DNA of 64,000 nt from Symbiodinium kawagutii (taxonomy: Eukaryota; Sar; Dinophyceae; Suessiales; Symbiodiniaceae). Positions 33,259 through 44,602 of the stretch are shown in pieces. The stretch is from positions 226,181 through 290,180 of the forward strand of contig VSDK01027838.1 of the NCBI GenBank assembly GCA_009767595.1, in the 5' to 3' direction. The notes beneath the pieces were generated by a model. It saw only the letters and a program-made list of their open reading frames with translations, made no database searches and was not told the origin of the DNA. A program made the translations under genes and the position numbers. Positions within the stretch are counted from its first letter, which is position 1. Each line of letters starts with the position of its first letter.

Positions 33259-33715
33259 CATCCGCAGCATCATCCTGAACCATTTTGGACCCTATCATTG
33301 GTCATTAATCTCCAACCTAGCTGCCCATAGCCGTCATCATCCGCGAATGTTTCGTGGCTGTTGATTGCCGGGTGCCCCGGTTTCTTTCTCGTTGGAGTCT
33401 GCAAGCTGCTTCCTCCCGGGTACCCCTAGGATTGGTTTCCTCAATTTTTCAAACGCAAAAAAACCATGGAGCCACGTTGTTGTCTGGTCTGGGTCTTGGA
33501 GCTGGAGCGCCCAGATATCGATCTACCGGCTGCAGTCTTGAATCACTACGAAACCGATCCATTTTGGGGTTTGCGTACCAGCTGATGGCTGGTATTGTCG
33601 CTATTGTCATGCTTGAAATCCTTGCCAGAGGGGATGGATAGTCGTGGATAGTCATGTTTTTTGCGCAAAACTGTATGGCAATATGGATTTTTAAATATTT
33701 TTAAGTGAAAGTCAT

Positions 33716-33809
33716 ATGGAATTGTCATATCTACAATTGTGCATTCCTAACATCCCGACGCTCTGGTCGAATGCGGCAATGGAAACAATTGTTTACTTGA
33801 AGCAACTGG
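33716..33809 (+). CDS. Exon before a short intron, possible first exon
   Basis: From ATG 33716 it reads MELSYLQLCIPNIPTLWSNA and AMETIVYLKQL plus one base, ending at a GTATTT donor. Reading through gives TGA at 33862; splicing a 63-base intron avoids it and keeps phase. The ATG may be internal to a longer exon. Confidence 0.4.
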
Positions 33810-33872
33810 GTATTTCCATTGCCGCCGCCGCGTTAGTGGCCATGATGCTGAAAGCAGAAGCATGACCATCAG

Positions 33873-34012
33873 AACATGATGGAATGCTTGATGGCCGCTG
33901 CATTGGCACACATCGAGTTTTGGCCATTGCGCAAAGATATACGGAAGCTCCATTCGGACTTGTTGTGGCTCCATGCCTGAAATGGTACTTGGATGTGCAG
34001 CTGAGGTTGTAA
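33873..34012 (+). CDS. Terminal exon, unknown protein
   Basis: Acceptor TGACCATCAG, two leading bases in phase with the previous exon. It reads HDGMLDGRCIGTHRVLAIAQ and RYTEAPFGLVVAPCLKWYLD, ending VQLRL and TAA at 34010-34012. Coding character is good; the overlapping minus-strand frame (33747-33974) is a shadow. Confidence 0.45.
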
Positions 34013-35977
34013 CTAGGATGTAACCATGGTAAATAGCCCTACAGGGTGGGTTGAATGTAGTCTGGCCATCTTAGCAAAGATGCTCGAAACCATTTCAAAC
34101 ATAGCTACGATTATTGGGTCATTGCAGAATGCTTAACTATGGGTCATTGGTGCTCTAATCGGATCTCATGTAGCCGTTCATGGTACCCATTGACAAAAAA
34201 CTACCAATTTGGAAGGGATATGAACCATGATCAACCAACAATGACCATCAACTAAGCATCAACGAAGCATCGCGTAAGCATCAACAAAGAATCAACTAGT
34301 CAACAACTATATAAGCATCAAACAGCGGTCGACTAACAAGAATGAAATAGCTCAGGATAAACTAACTGAGAAACAACTAACTAAGCCTCAACTAACTAGG
34401 CCTCAACCAACTGAGCATCAGCTAAGTAAGCATCACCTAAACATCACGTAATTAAGCATAAACTGCGCCTAAACTAAGCATCAGCAACGCATCAACTAAG
34501 CATCAGCAACGCATCAACTAAGCATCACCTAAGCATCAACTAAGCATCACCTAAGCATCACCCCCAGTATCACCTAAGCTTCAGCGAAGCATCAAATAAG
34601 AATTTACTATGCAAAAACTAAGTATGACCAAGCATCAATGAAGCATCAATCATTCGCAGAAGGTAGTTGTGAGCATTTGCAGCTCTTCCTTTGTTGCAAT
34701 TAGCTGTTGAACTTCACCGCAGGCCGCTAGATGAACACCATCCAACTCCTAAACAGCCATGGTTATAGTATAAATGATTCGTATATGGTGGTACCCCCAA
34801 CCATCCCTACAGGATCATTCATAGTCGGGTAACCAACCAGCCAAGGGCGTGTAGCATGTATGGGCAAACCCATATGATTTTGGGTTCCAAAGACACCCCG
34901 GCAGCTCATATTTTGTTGGTGAGTCGTGGGTTACTTTACATAGACATCACTGTAGGCAGCGACAACAACTGAATTGTTGCTGTTTTTCGAAATCCACCGG
35001 GACCAATCCCACCCAAAATAACTATGGTGTCCAAGTTTGTCGCTGAAAATTCTGAAGTATCCTGAAGTATTTTAATTTTCTTGTTTTCTGTAGTGGGATT
35101 CATCTCACTATTAATAACACCCTGAAACCATTCTTGTTATATAGTAATCACTGAGGCACGTTACGCCCTCGTGTTGTTTTTTTTCTCGTTGTTTTTTTGC
35201 GGGATTTTTGTTTCTGAAATCCCGGAGCTAGTAGATGCTAGTAGCATGTACCTGAGCTTTCACGCCAATGGGACTAATTCATGAACTCTTAATCGGGAAA
35301 AACACATTGGTCACGCTACGCCCTCAGGACCACGTTACAGGCTCAGTATTTTGCAAAAAACGGAAAATAAACAAAAAACAAAAAACTCTTGAGCCGGTAC
35401 GAGGTCCCGAGCTGGTAACATGCCCTGAGCTAGCCACATCGAAGCTGAGCTGGAACAAACGGGCCGAGTGAGCACGATGAATTGGCCAAATGAGGTGAAA
35501 TCCAAAGAGGTTCTTCAAACAATTGCTTCATTAAGGAAAAGATATCCCCCAAAATCCCTGGTCGTAAATATATGGATCAACCCAGCTTCCCGTAGCTGCA
35601 TCAGGAAACTAATGGATGGCTGCCATCTTATCCAGGCACTTTTTAAGCCGAAAGGACTCTGAAGTGTCAACCAATATCCAGCCTAGCCAGAAAATTGAGC
35701 TAGTAACATGTTCTGAGCTGGTACGAAAACGAGCCGGATTGGTGTCAGAATCTTTCAAGTTTTCTCATCAATTGGGTTACCACAAATGGTCTATCAAATT
35801 ACCACGAACTGTTGCTATCGTAGGTAACATAGATTTCAACAAATGGTTTGTCACACATTGTCACATTGTTGTTTGTTACATGTAGATGCCGCTGTTAGTT
35901 TTTTTTATCTTTATAGGAAAAATACGCTTGATTATGACCAAAAATAATACCAATATTTCAGCATCCAGTCGTTGCAG
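34013..35977. other. Intergenic or intron sequence without supported gene
   Basis: Contains the AAGCATCAACT repeat below and, at 35385-35460 and 35690-35735, a repeated GAGCTGGTAACATG-type phrase. The frame at 35268-35471 is built from that phrase and I do not call it a gene. Confidence 0.45.
34240..34640. repeat. Degenerate AAGCATCAACT minisatellite
   Basis: Dispersed 10-12 bp units such as AAGCATCAACT and AAGCATCACCT, most regular at 34470-34560. Confidence 0.8.
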
Positions 35978-36228
35978 AATACTAATCAACCCGTAGAAGA
36001 ACATCTGCATCCGTTGGCTCCTTGCAGTTTTTGTTGGAAGTTGTTGCTGCTACAAACCTTAATTGACTTAATGGATTCCAGATTATTCATTAGCTATAAT
36101 CCAGTCCAGTATACATATGCATTGTGCACCAGCATTAGGGAGATGTTTGTCCAGATTGAAGATTGTTGTCCTCTTCTTTCCTCAACCAAGTGTCAACAAA
36201 CCATTGATCAGTCATCATTTGTTACTAG
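35978..36228 (+). CDS. Long exon, unknown protein
   Basis: 83 codons plus two bases, acceptor GTCGTTGCAG, donor GTGGCT after ACTAG. It contains MDSRLFISYNPVQYTYALCT and SIREMFVQIEDCCPLL. AT content is higher than in most exons here, so I am cautious. Its two spare bases are completed by the next exon. Confidence 0.4.
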
Positions 36229-36409
36229 GTGGCTCGGAAATAGCCCAGGTCTGTTGGATCTTCCCAATTCAACCATAGACTTCACTAGCGAAGTGCCGCA
36301 TGTCTTCACTGGCAGAAAAAGGGCTGGCCAGGGCTAGGCGGATCTGTGTGTGGTGCCAGAGCAGAGCTAGTTTCACTCTATGAAGTCAATAGATTAAGTT
36401 TAAGAAGAT

Positions 36410-36535
36410 AGGTATGATAGATAGTTATGGAGAGATATAGATAGGTTTGGACTAGATCGGTATCAGATAGGTACAGACATCGATAGACAGATGGATAGAT
36501 GGACCGATAGATAGATAGACAGACAGATACAGCGT
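36410..36535. repeat. GATA-rich microsatellite
   Basis: Imperfect GATA/GATAGATAG units with CAGA variants. Confidence 0.85.
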
Positions 36536-36721
36536 GCAATTGTTTTTTGTTTTCATGATAAATCTTTCACGCGTCATTCGATTTACAAAATATTATTGTT
36601 GCTTACTATCCCCTATTATTACCCCTCAACCACTGTAAAGTTAATTGCTGCCAATGGTACGATGAAGACAGACCATTCGTAGCTCCCAGGAACGCTGCAA
36701 ACTAAGTGCCAAACCGCAGAA

Positions 36722-36815
36722 ACGCATCATTAACCACTATAAAACCAGTATTAACCACTACAAAGCCATTATTAGCCACTATAAAGCCATATAAAACCAC
36801 TATAAAACCACTATA
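36722..36815. repeat. AACCACTATAAA-type tandem repeat
   Basis: Seven or so 12-bp units such as AACCACTATAAA and GCCATTATTAGCC variants, ending just before the GC-rich exon at 36880. Confidence 0.8.
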
Positions 36816-36879
36816 AGTTGAAGGGTCTGAAGGGTCAGGCGGCTTGGCACAGCGCTAACCGTTGTTGCTTGGGCGGCAG

Positions 36880-36934
36880 GTCACCGTGGCATATGTCATC
36901 TTGGGCCAGCAGAGCCTTGGAATCGGCACGGGAT
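36880..36934 (+). CDS. Short exon
   Basis: Acceptor TTGGGCGGCAG, donor GTCTAT, one leading base in phase with 36228. It reads SPWHMSSWASRALESARD. Another frame (VTVAYVILGQQSLGIGT) is also open; phase favours the first. Confidence 0.4.
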
Positions 36935-36944
36935 GTCTATAGAA

Positions 36945-37425
36945 GCGTTAATCATGGTAGTGTGGTAGTTAATAGTGGTTAACTAGTGGTTAGATAGATA
37001 TAATAGTGGTTAAATGGTGGTTAATAGCGTTAATAGTGATTTATAGTGGTTAATAGTTTTGCTATAGTGGTTAATAGAGGTTTAATAGTTATATTATAAC
37101 TACTATAGTGGTTGATAGTGTTAATAGTGGTTGATAGTGGTTAAATGACCATGGTGGTTAATAGTAATCATGATTATGGTGGCTAATAGTGGTTAAATGA
37201 CCATGACCATATTATTAGTGTTAATAGTGGTTAACACTAGTGGTTAACTAATGAACAAGAATGGTTAAACAGCTGGTTAATAACTAGCAATAGTGGTTGA
37301 TAAATGGTTAAATGACCATGACCATGCTAGTGGTTAATAGTCTTGTTAGCCCTTGTCGTGATCATGGTAGTTAATCATCGGTTCATGACAAGGGACAATG
37401 ACGAACAATAACAATAATGGTTCAA
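36945..37425. repeat. Degenerate AGTGGTTAATAGTGGTTA minisatellite
   Basis: Repeated TAATAGTGGTT words of about 11 bp, the reverse complement of AACCACTATTA found upstream at 36722. Intronic. Confidence 0.85.
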
Positions 37426-37426
37426 C

Positions 37427-37546
37427 AACTATATGGTGGTGTCTCAAGCCAGTGGGAACCCTAAAGCTATGGTTGGTTTATTACCGTATAAAGGGCTAAT
37501 ACAGGATGACGACAGGGGGTCCCCTATTTTGAGAACCATCCAGATT
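37427..37546. mobile_element. Family-1 small inverted-repeat element, reverse orientation
   Basis: Left ATATGGTGGTGTCTCAAGCC, right CCCTATTTTGAGAACCATC, internal GGTTGGTTTATTACCGTATA in the orientation opposite to the 43947 copy. About 120 bp. Confidence 0.6.
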
Positions 37547-37570
37547 GGTTGTGCCATCTCTGCATCTCAG

Positions 37571-37622
37571 AATTTCAGGGTGATCTCCTTCTGGGAAAAT
37601 TATCCATGCTTCGGAGACCATG
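37571..37622 (+). CDS. Short exon
   Basis: Acceptor TGCATCTCAG, donor GTGGAT. Reads NFRVISFWENYPCFGDH plus one base; phase 0 start matches the exon ending at 36934. Confidence 0.45.
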
Positions 37623-37784
37623 GTGGATGCCGGTAGCTTCTTGGGTCTCCAGCTTTCGGAATATGAATCTTACCACTTTCGCTTTCAAGCTGACACATGC
37701 TGGTTAGTCACAGTGAAAGCTTGGTCAGGCCGCTGTGCCAGATATCACAGATTTTTCTTTTTGTTTCGTTTCCGCAACTGAGAG

Positions 37785-37873
37785 TAGCTGAGGAAGATTT
37801 ACTTCAAGAAGCTTCCAGTATCCTGGCCGCGATTATGGGGACTCAACAGAGTCATTTATTCCTTGATACTTAT
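37785..37873 (+). CDS. Exon, unknown protein
   Basis: Acceptor CAACTGAGAG after a T-rich tract, donor GTATGT. The two leading bases complete a valine codon with 37622. It reads AEEDLLQEASSILAAIMGTQ and QSHLFLDTY. Helical, acidic at its start. Confidence 0.5.
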
Positions 37874-38226
37874 GTATGTTTTATGGCCACTGGCAAAGAA
37901 TGTCACAGAATGACCCTCGATCATGGTGGACAATGGTTGATCATGGTCAATACCTGGCTTTTGTGGAACATCGCGATAAAACGACCAATAGTCGAGGTGT
38001 TTGACTGCATCAGTCATTGCCACTGCTGAGAAAAGCCAGCGTTGAAACACCCAAAGAAGGCACGGAATAAACAGGTGGTTGGCAGGACCTATAGTGCATG
38101 GAAAGCATAGAAGTCAATCCCAAATTACCGACCATGATCAACATTTAGCTGGCGGAGATACCATGATGTAAGAACCCATATAGCGAGTGGAGATATCATA
38201 CGTAAATGCTTATTTGTTATGCACAG

Positions 38227-38357
38227 CTAAACGGCTCGGCTATGACACCGGTCTCACACGTGAGACGAATGTGCGAGAGAGTGTTTATGCTGTTGATTGT
38301 TCCGGACCATGGGTCATGCCCTACAAACCAGCTGCTTTCACTTCCCAAGCTTTTGAT
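38227..38357 (+). CDS. Exon, unknown protein
   Basis: Acceptor TTATGCACAG, donor GTGGCT. After two bases it reads KRLGYDTGLTRETNVRESVY and AVDCSGPWVMPYKPAAFTSQ. Strong coding character. A TGA lies four bases after the donor in the same frame, after which the frame stays open again; this is explained if the donor is used. Confidence 0.55.
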
Positions 38358-38769
38358 GTGGCTTGAGCCATGTTGTTTGCCGTTTTTCAAGGCCAGCTGC
38401 TTTTCTTTGTGTGTGTCAACACTTCCAAGATGTCGACAATCATAATCCATGCTGAAACTTGGGTTTGTTTACCAAACGTGCTGAGCTGTCGATAGTAGTC
38501 AATGCTTGTTTGTTCACTCCTCTGACAAAGGTACCCACAATGTGCAACAGCTCTCTCCACTTAACTATTGGCATACTAAGGTTCAGCTCTGGCTTCACCA
38601 GTGAACTGGTCGTGGATCTACGTCCATATTGGGATGTATTCATAAGCCTTTAAAAGATTTTAATGGCCTTTTTCACACGCACATACACTTTTCTAAACGT
38701 ATGCATGTAAATCTGCATCCTGCTTTATTTAGTTTTGCATCAACATATACATATATAGATGTATAATAT

Positions 38770-39045
38770 TGACTTATCTATCTATCCATCTATCTATCTA
38801 TCGATCTATCTATCTATCTATCTACCTATCTACCTCTCTACCTATCTGCCTATTTGCCTATCTACCTATCTATCTACCTATCTACCTATCTACCTATTTG
38901 CCTATCTACCTATCTGCCTGTCTGCCTATCTACCTATCCATCTACCTATCTATCGATCTATCTATCTATCTGTCCATCCATCTATTTATCCATCGATCTA
39001 TCTATCTATCGATCTATCTATCTATCTATCTATCTACCTACCTAC

Positions 39046-39087
<42 letters not shown>

Positions 39088-39092
39088 CTATA
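38770..39092. repeat. (TCTA)n / (CTAT)n microsatellite
   Basis: About 80 tetranucleotide units with CTAC, CTGC and CGAT substitutions. All three + frames remain open as YLSI-type repeats. Confidence 0.95.
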
Positions 39093-39126
39093 CATGTATA
39101 TTATCAATGCAACAAGACATAACTAG

Positions 39127-39196
39127 CCGCATGGGGGCGGAGTTGTCCCCGTGTGAGGACAAAGACATGGATCGTGGAGACAGGCAACTCTTTCAG
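39127..39196 (+). CDS. Possible exon
   Basis: After ACATAACTAG (with the pyrimidine-rich TCTA tract upstream) it reads [20 protein letters not shown] and LFQ to a GTCGAA donor. It could also begin at ATG 39131 as a first exon. Other frames are open, so moderate-low confidence. Confidence 0.35.
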
Positions 39197-39620
39197 GTCG
39201 AAAGGCCGTACCGGCAAGCCTGGGCGGCAGCAGGGGTAGCTCGTCAGGAATCCCATTGTGGTTGGTGACCGTGAGCTGCCTGTGATTGGAACATGTTGGA
39301 ACGAAGGATATAGAATGAAATCTATATATCACATACTGTGATCAAGGATCATGAACTTGAAAAATGTTGGACGCATTGGGTGCACGTGCACATACGTGCA
39401 CCAATCCTGGTGGTTGCCCATCAAGATCACTGGGAGATAGTCCCAAGCATGGCCAGTCTGGATGGGCGTCTGGATGTCTGCAGTTGTGCAAGTGGATTTG
39501 CTGCAATGGGCCATGGTTACGGTACTGCTAGTAGAAGGCACTGATTCTGATACTATTATTATGGGTAGTCCTGGGAGTAGGAGTAGGAGCGCAGGAGTAC
39601 TGTAGTAGCAGTAAAAGATA

Positions 39621-39962
39621 GTCAAAGTAATAAAAGTAGTAGTAGTCGTAGTAGTGGTAGTAGTAGTAGTAGTAGCCGTGGTGGTGGTGGTGGTCGTGCT
39701 GGTGGTAGTAGTAGTGGTAGTGGTAGTGGTAGTGATAGTCGAAGTCGTAGTTGTAGTCGTTGTGGTAGTCGTCGTCGCACTCGTTGTTGTAGTCGTAGCG
39801 GTCGTCGTCGTAGTTGTCGTTGTAGTTGTAGTCGTAATCGTCGTTGTAGTCGTCGTCGTAGTCGTAGTCGTTGTCGTAGTAGTTGTAGTCGTAGTGGTGG
39901 TGGTTGTGGTAAAGGTACTCGAGGTAGTAGCAATAGCAGTAGTAGTGGTAGCGGTTGCGGTA
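39621..39962. repeat. (GTA/GTC/GTG)n imperfect trinucleotide tract
   Basis: Every third-base position is variable but each unit starts GT. The + frame is almost pure valine and the minus frame poly-threonine or poly-tyrosine. The 247-codon minus-strand frame here is not a gene. Confidence 0.95.
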
Positions 39963-40611
39963 TTGGTAGGATACCAGTAGTAGCAGAAATAGCAGTAGCA
40001 ACACTTGTTGTAGTGTAGGAAAGAAAGCAGGAGTTGGTGTTGCTGATTTTTTTCAATCAGTATCAAAAGCAATATTTATAAACATCTTTACTGTACAATT
40101 GTTCAGACAGTGTTTTTCACCACTACTGGTATCAGTCAAAAAAGTACTGATACCGCGACCATTCACACCACTGTGAACAATTAATTACATTTATCCATTT
40201 TACAGACACACCATTATCGTATCGGTATAATAGTACGATAGTGATAGTGAGCATAATGGCAAATGATTTTTGTACCAGCATGAACCATCAACTTTCAACC
40301 ATCGCGATCAGAGATCACAAATATCTTTATTGCCACTGACAAGCGTTGTTGTTACGATCGTCAACGTCTCACAAGTCAATAGCTGCTTGAATGATTGGTG
40401 ATGGGATGTAATATGTGGTTGGTGGTGATTAAATGACGGTCATTAGTGGTATTGTTTTTCATGAACCATCTCAATGTCACATGTCACCATCGGAAGTTGT
40501 TTGCAGGAATCGATCTTCTATTTGCGACTAGTGTCAAATATTAGCAATGTAATCACAGTATCAACTATGGGTCTGAGATGTTTTAACAATACCCGTGCCC
40601 GTGCTTCATAG

Positions 40612-40710
40612 TTGGCCTTGTTGGCGGATTACCCTTGGGTACACCAACCTGGTAGGAGAAAAGCCACCATCAGGGCCATTGTGAATTGTTACAGGATTGT
40701 TTCCCAGAAG
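40612..40710 (+). CDS. Exon, unknown protein
   Basis: 33 codons, acceptor GTGCTTCATAG, donor GTAGTA after CAGAAG, phase 0 at both ends. It reads LALLADYPWVHQPGRRKATI and RAIVNCYRIVSQK. It follows 38357 in phase. Confidence 0.55.
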
Positions 40711-41411
40711 GTAGTAGCTGATCTTTTGGAAATTGTACCATTTTTTTTCCGCCCATTGGTACAGCCTTTTTTTGCCGTGACCTCCCATTGCCATCACAAG
40801 CACTATAAAACCACTGCATGTCACGACCATCAAGCATCACTGCCGTCACAATGGTTATACTTGTTGCTGGTTGTTGTTTGGTTTTTGTATGATGGCATCA
40901 TTACAACTGCCATTATTGCAACCGTTACTGCAACCATGACTACAACCATTCTCACCAGTACTAAGTACCATTCTTGGTAGAACCAAAAATACAATCATTG
41001 GTATTGTACGAACTTCCAGTACTAATTACCATTTCTCACCAGTACTAATTCTTGTCGTAGCCAATAATACTATTTGTCCCGACAATAGAAACGTTTTATG
41101 ATATTCCAACGATTGTGCATTACAATTGTTATACCAATGATGGCAAATTTCTTCCCAGTACTAATTGCCATTATCACCAGTACTAATTGCTATTCTTATT
41201 TCTATACCAAGACTGACTAGCAATTAGTGAATAATTGATAACCATTATCTTGGTAACCATTGTCTTGGTAACCATTATCACCAGTGCTATTCATTATCAC
41301 CAGTGCTATTCTACAAAAATTATCACCATTATCACCATTATCTTGACAACCATTATTACAACCAAGAATAGAACCATTGATTGTTGCCATTGTTGGAACC
41401 CTCATTCCCAG

Positions 41412-41492
41412 CATTGACCACCGAGGTCATCGCCGTGAACTCGGTGGAAAACGCCACCTTTGTGATCTCCAAGCAGCAGACGCTGGGAGCCG
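41412..41492 (+). CDS. Exon, unknown protein
   Basis: Acceptor CATTCCCAG, donor GTTGAG. After two bases it reads LTTEVIAVNSVENATFVISK and QQTLGA plus one base, GC-rich between AT-rich introns. The spare base is completed by the exon at 41935. Confidence 0.6.
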
Positions 41493-41934
41493 GTTGAGTT
41501 TCGGTCGCCCCCAAAGTCCTGGAAGACACTTTCTGGTTGAAACCAGTGGCTGGGGGATTAGACATCTGGGGGCTGGGGGGATGAATGAATGGTTAGTTAG
41601 TTAATGTAAGTTAACTATGATGAATGCTATTAACCACACTATTTTTGTTCACGCCATTAATGATCATAGTCGAGCCATAAATCTTATTAGCATAATGAAC
41701 CATTTATTAATCACTATTAATGCTTGTGACAAATAGCAACTCCAAGTGATGAGATTTAACGGCAGGGTAGTCCGAGGTTGCCCCATCCACTAACGGGATA
41801 GATAGCCCTCTGTGATAAATTGCTCAGGCAATGGAAAGTAAGATTTGCAAGGGATCAGGAGAATTTCAGGTTGAGTCACACCTCGTGATACCTGACGAAT
41901 CATTGTACAGCCCTGCAAACGGCAAACACCACAG

Positions 41935-42037
41935 GTTTCCGCTTACCTGTGATAACCCAACAAGAAGACACTCAGACTGAGATGTTTGGTGAAGCACTCC
42001 ATCTGCTGCTTTCCATTGACGATGATGTTGATAAAGT
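41935..42037 (+). CDS. Exon, unknown protein
   Basis: Acceptor ACACCACAG, donor GTAGGT. In phase with 41492. It reads FRLPVITQQEDTQTEMFGEA and LHLLLSIDDDVDK. The opposite-strand frames at 41866-42128 are shadows. Confidence 0.55.
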
Positions 42038-42200
42038 GTAGGTACCAACTAACAGTGATATGATAACCTTGGTTTGTACCAGTAGCTACCACCACCAATG
42101 GTGCTTTCAAATCTTGATTGTTAATCATAGTTTAATCATTCTTAAACATAGTTTACAGTAACCACTATTCATCATACTCTGATCTTGATTGTTTCTCAAG

Positions 42201-42347
42201 CATCTTTTGATGATGGGTTGCAAAGACATGCACTGATCACATCGAAGAGAAGCCTGCGCACCAGCGGCCCTGATCCTGTGCGCTCCTCACCACCTAAAGA
42301 CTCCATTTTTTTGAGAGAGCGCTGTCTTGGGAAACAAATCGAAGTGG
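42201..42347 (+). CDS. Exon, unknown protein
   Basis: Acceptor GTTTCTCAAG, donor GTAAAT. After two bases it reads SFDDGLQRHALITSKRSLRT and SGPDPVRSSPPKDSIFLRER. The GTAAAT donor, rather than GTGGGT four bases earlier, gives the phase needed for the next exon. Confidence 0.6.
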
Positions 42348-42533
42348 GTAAATGAGTGATGATACCACAAGTGTCAGATAATAGCCCCTTATAATCAGAT
42401 AAAACAAATTCTTTACTTCCTTGAGATGGCTTATAACTAGATAATCACCCCTTATAATAAGATGGCACCAGATTTGTAACCTTAGAAACAATCATCATTG
42501 ATGATCTAAATACCCTGGCCCCCTTATAACCAG

Positions 42534-42662
42534 ATACACTCGATGGTGATGGCTTCTTATTTTCGATTCCTGGAAGATCGTCCTCCAAGGAGCCCGCATT
42601 TGCTGGACATTTGCATGAACTATCCACGGCACCAGGCGAGGAAGTGAAGATCAGGGAAATGG
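42534..42662 (+). CDS. Exon, unknown protein
   Basis: Acceptor CTTATAACCAG, donor GTGACA, in phase with the exon ending at 42347. It reads TLDGDGFLFSIPGRSSSKEP and AFAGHLHELSTAPGEEVKIR. Confidence 0.6.
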
Positions 42663-42714
42663 GTGACACAACGCGAGCTTGCTGGTTATTTTTGATGCTA
42701 AACCACTTATACTA

Positions 42715-42780
42715 TGTTTGTACTTTGTATGAGATATGTTTGTACTTTGTATGAGATATGTTTGTACTTTGTATGAGAAG
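42715..42780. repeat. 22-bp direct repeat, three copies
   Basis: TTTGTACTTTGTATGAGATA plus TG occurs three times in tandem, without differences in the first two and truncated in the third. Confidence 0.95.
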
Positions 42781-42829
42781 CTGGCTGACATAGCAGACCC
42801 TATTTTGTGTGTGTAAAATTGTGCTCACA

Positions 42830-42928
42830 TATACATACATACATACATACATACATACATACATACATACATACATACATACATACATACATACATACAT
42901 ACATACATACATACATACATACATACAT
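42830..42928. repeat. (ATAC)n microsatellite
   Basis: About 24 perfect CATA/ATAC units; on the minus strand it reads as an MYVC repeat. Confidence 0.97.
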
Positions 42929-43069
42929 GCACTTATATTGTATACTATACGATATGTAATTACATATTAAATACGTGCAAATGCATGTGGAGCTGACGTG
43001 CACCGATTTCGAATCAGGTCCCTTTGCAACAAGTGCAGTTGCTATCATGAAATCGTCAGGAAATATCAG

Positions 43070-43157
43070 AGTGCCAGAGTTGCAGATATTTTTTGTCCTA
43101 TTGCCTTGGCCCCTCTCAGCAAACTGGGATTAACCAGCGGCCCTTGAGTACGGCCGG
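43070..43157 (+). CDS. Exon, unknown protein
   Basis: Acceptor AAATATCAG, donor GTAAGC. In phase with 42662. It reads CQSCRYFLSYCLGPSQQTGI and NQRPLSTA. Left edge could be later (43086), but only this start fits the phase. Confidence 0.45.
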
Positions 43158-43309
43158 GTAAGCCAGCCATTTCAACATGTATTGTCATGTGTTGAATTGT
43201 GCCATCAATGTTTTCTGGCCGATGCTTCTGACAGCTTGAGCAGGGTATATGATATATATAATTGGTTCATTCGGATACATGCGTACATCGTGAATGCATT
43301 CCATTCCAC

Positions 43310-43366
43310 TGCATGACATTGCATTGCATTGCATTACAATACAATACAATACAATACATTACATAC
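43310..43366. repeat. GCATT/ACAAT pentanucleotide run
   Basis: TGCATTGCATTGCATT passing into ACAATACAATACAAT, then CATAC units. Confidence 0.9.
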
Positions 43367-43539
43367 ATACCATTCCACACCATCCCATCCCATACCATGC
43401 CGTAGTTGTACCATACCTGACCACACATACCATGCCATTATCATGGGAGACCAGACCATACAGGCATGAAGACGATCTACAACAACTAGCACAAGTGGCA
43501 TCAGTCATTGGCATGGCCACGCCATGCTGCATTAGTCAG

Positions 43540-43605
43540 CTGCCAGCAACAGGTGTTCAACCACTTGGAGTTTGTCACACCAATCACCGTGGCTAGCCGT
43601 GCATG
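43540..43605 (+). CDS. Exon, unknown protein
   Basis: Acceptor TTAGTCAG, donor GTGACA. In phase with 43157. It reads CQQQVFNHLEFVTPITVASR and A plus two bases. Confidence 0.5.
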
Positions 43606-43830
43606 GTGACACCTGGGTGCAGTCGTCAGTTGAACCAGTGAAGAGAATCGTTGAAAACCCCGGAGCTGTTTAGTGGTTTCATTTTTTTCAACCAGACCTG
43701 CAAACATCGTGGTTCAACAAAATCCAACACAAAAATGTGATATCTGTGATAGCAGTATGCAACCGACTTGCTCAGCAGGCTTCAGTGGCCAACATTAGAG
43801 GCTAATAACAATCCATGCAGAGGGGATATG

Positions 43831-43950
43831 ATATAGTGGTTTCTCAAAATAGAGGACCCCCCAAATCATCCAATATTAGTATTACTATAGTCATTTTTAG
43901 TAGCAAACCAACCATTTTTGGGGGTTCCTGATTTTGAGTAACCACCATAT
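43831..43950. mobile_element. Family-1 small inverted-repeat element
   Basis: Left ATATAGTGGTTTCTCAAAAT followed by AGAGGACCCCCC; right GGGGGTTCCTGATTTTGAGT then AACCACCATAT. About 120 bp. Its right end overlaps the left end of the next copy, so the two share one ATATGGTGGTT-type end. Confidence 0.75.
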
Positions 43951-44054
43951 GGTGGTTTCTCAAAATAGGGGTACCCCCAAATCATCCATTACTAGTCATG
44001 TATAGTACTAAACCAACCATTTTTTGGGTCCCCTATGCTGAGAAACCACCATAT
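43947..44054. mobile_element. Family-1 small inverted-repeat element, best-preserved copy
   Basis: Left ATATGGTGGTTTCTCAAAAT then AGGGGTACCCCC; right GGGTCCCCTATGCTGAGAAA then CCACCATAT. Internal AAATCATCCATTACTAG and AAACCAACCATTTTT recur in the other copies. 108 bp, no coding capacity. Confidence 0.8.
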
Positions 44055-44068
44055 GACCCAACATCAAG

Positions 44069-44135
44069 AGATGATTCATCGGCAGCGGCTTTGGTGGGCG
44101 CTAAACACACCTGGTACCTGGCGACCCCAGAGTCG
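44069..44135 (+). CDS. Possible exon
   Basis: The frame reads DDSSAAALVGAKHTWYLATP and ESV to a GTAGTC donor, phase 0 end matching 44603. The acceptor is uncertain (CATCAAG or the following AG) and the upstream phase does not fit. Confidence 0.35.
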
Positions 44136-44602
44136 GTAGTCATAACATCGAGGAACCATGGTCATCAGACATGTTGAGATGGTTACTAGTAGCTGGTTAA
44201 CAGGTAATCCAACAACAATGGGGGATATACCAGCTATATATGGCTATGAAACGTTCATTCATTATTCTTCATTCAAGATTGTCAAACATCATGAGCCATC
44301 ATTTTTTGCGATACCGAATCAGCAAAAGAGAAGGATGCTACCAACAAGGAACAGCCGAAAGTCGTTGCGCTTCCCATTCAAGCATAATTGCCATCTAACT
44401 CTGCAGAAGTGATTCATTGAACCTACAAACGGTGCGGGGTGGGTTTGTTAGGCATATTTTGTTGATGAATTTGGTAACTGCACGTAGAGGTGCCAACGCG
44501 GGATGGTGGCGATTTGGTAAAAGAGGCAGGTAGTTGTATTCAGTACCCTTCCTGTTTGTAACAAATTCTCGTTCGCTCTTGGTTGTTGGTTCCTCGGGCC
44601 AG

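Noticed and set aside
31309-33278. Six very long open frames (446-569 codons) on both strands
   Set aside because: They consist of the 21-bp satellite and flanking ATC runs; the heptad peptides simply reflect the repeat unit and have no splice or start context.
35972-36337. 121-codon frame as a complete single-exon gene
   Set aside because: It lacks an ATG start; I keep only 35978-36228 as an exon because acceptor and donor fit.
38759-39268. 169-codon + frame rich in YLSI repeats
   Set aside because: Mostly TCTA microsatellite. Only the last part (39127-39196) is kept, as a possible exon.
39329-40072. 247-codon minus-strand frame and valine-only + frame
   Set aside because: Trinucleotide microsatellite of GTA/GTC/GTG units; composition explains every frame.
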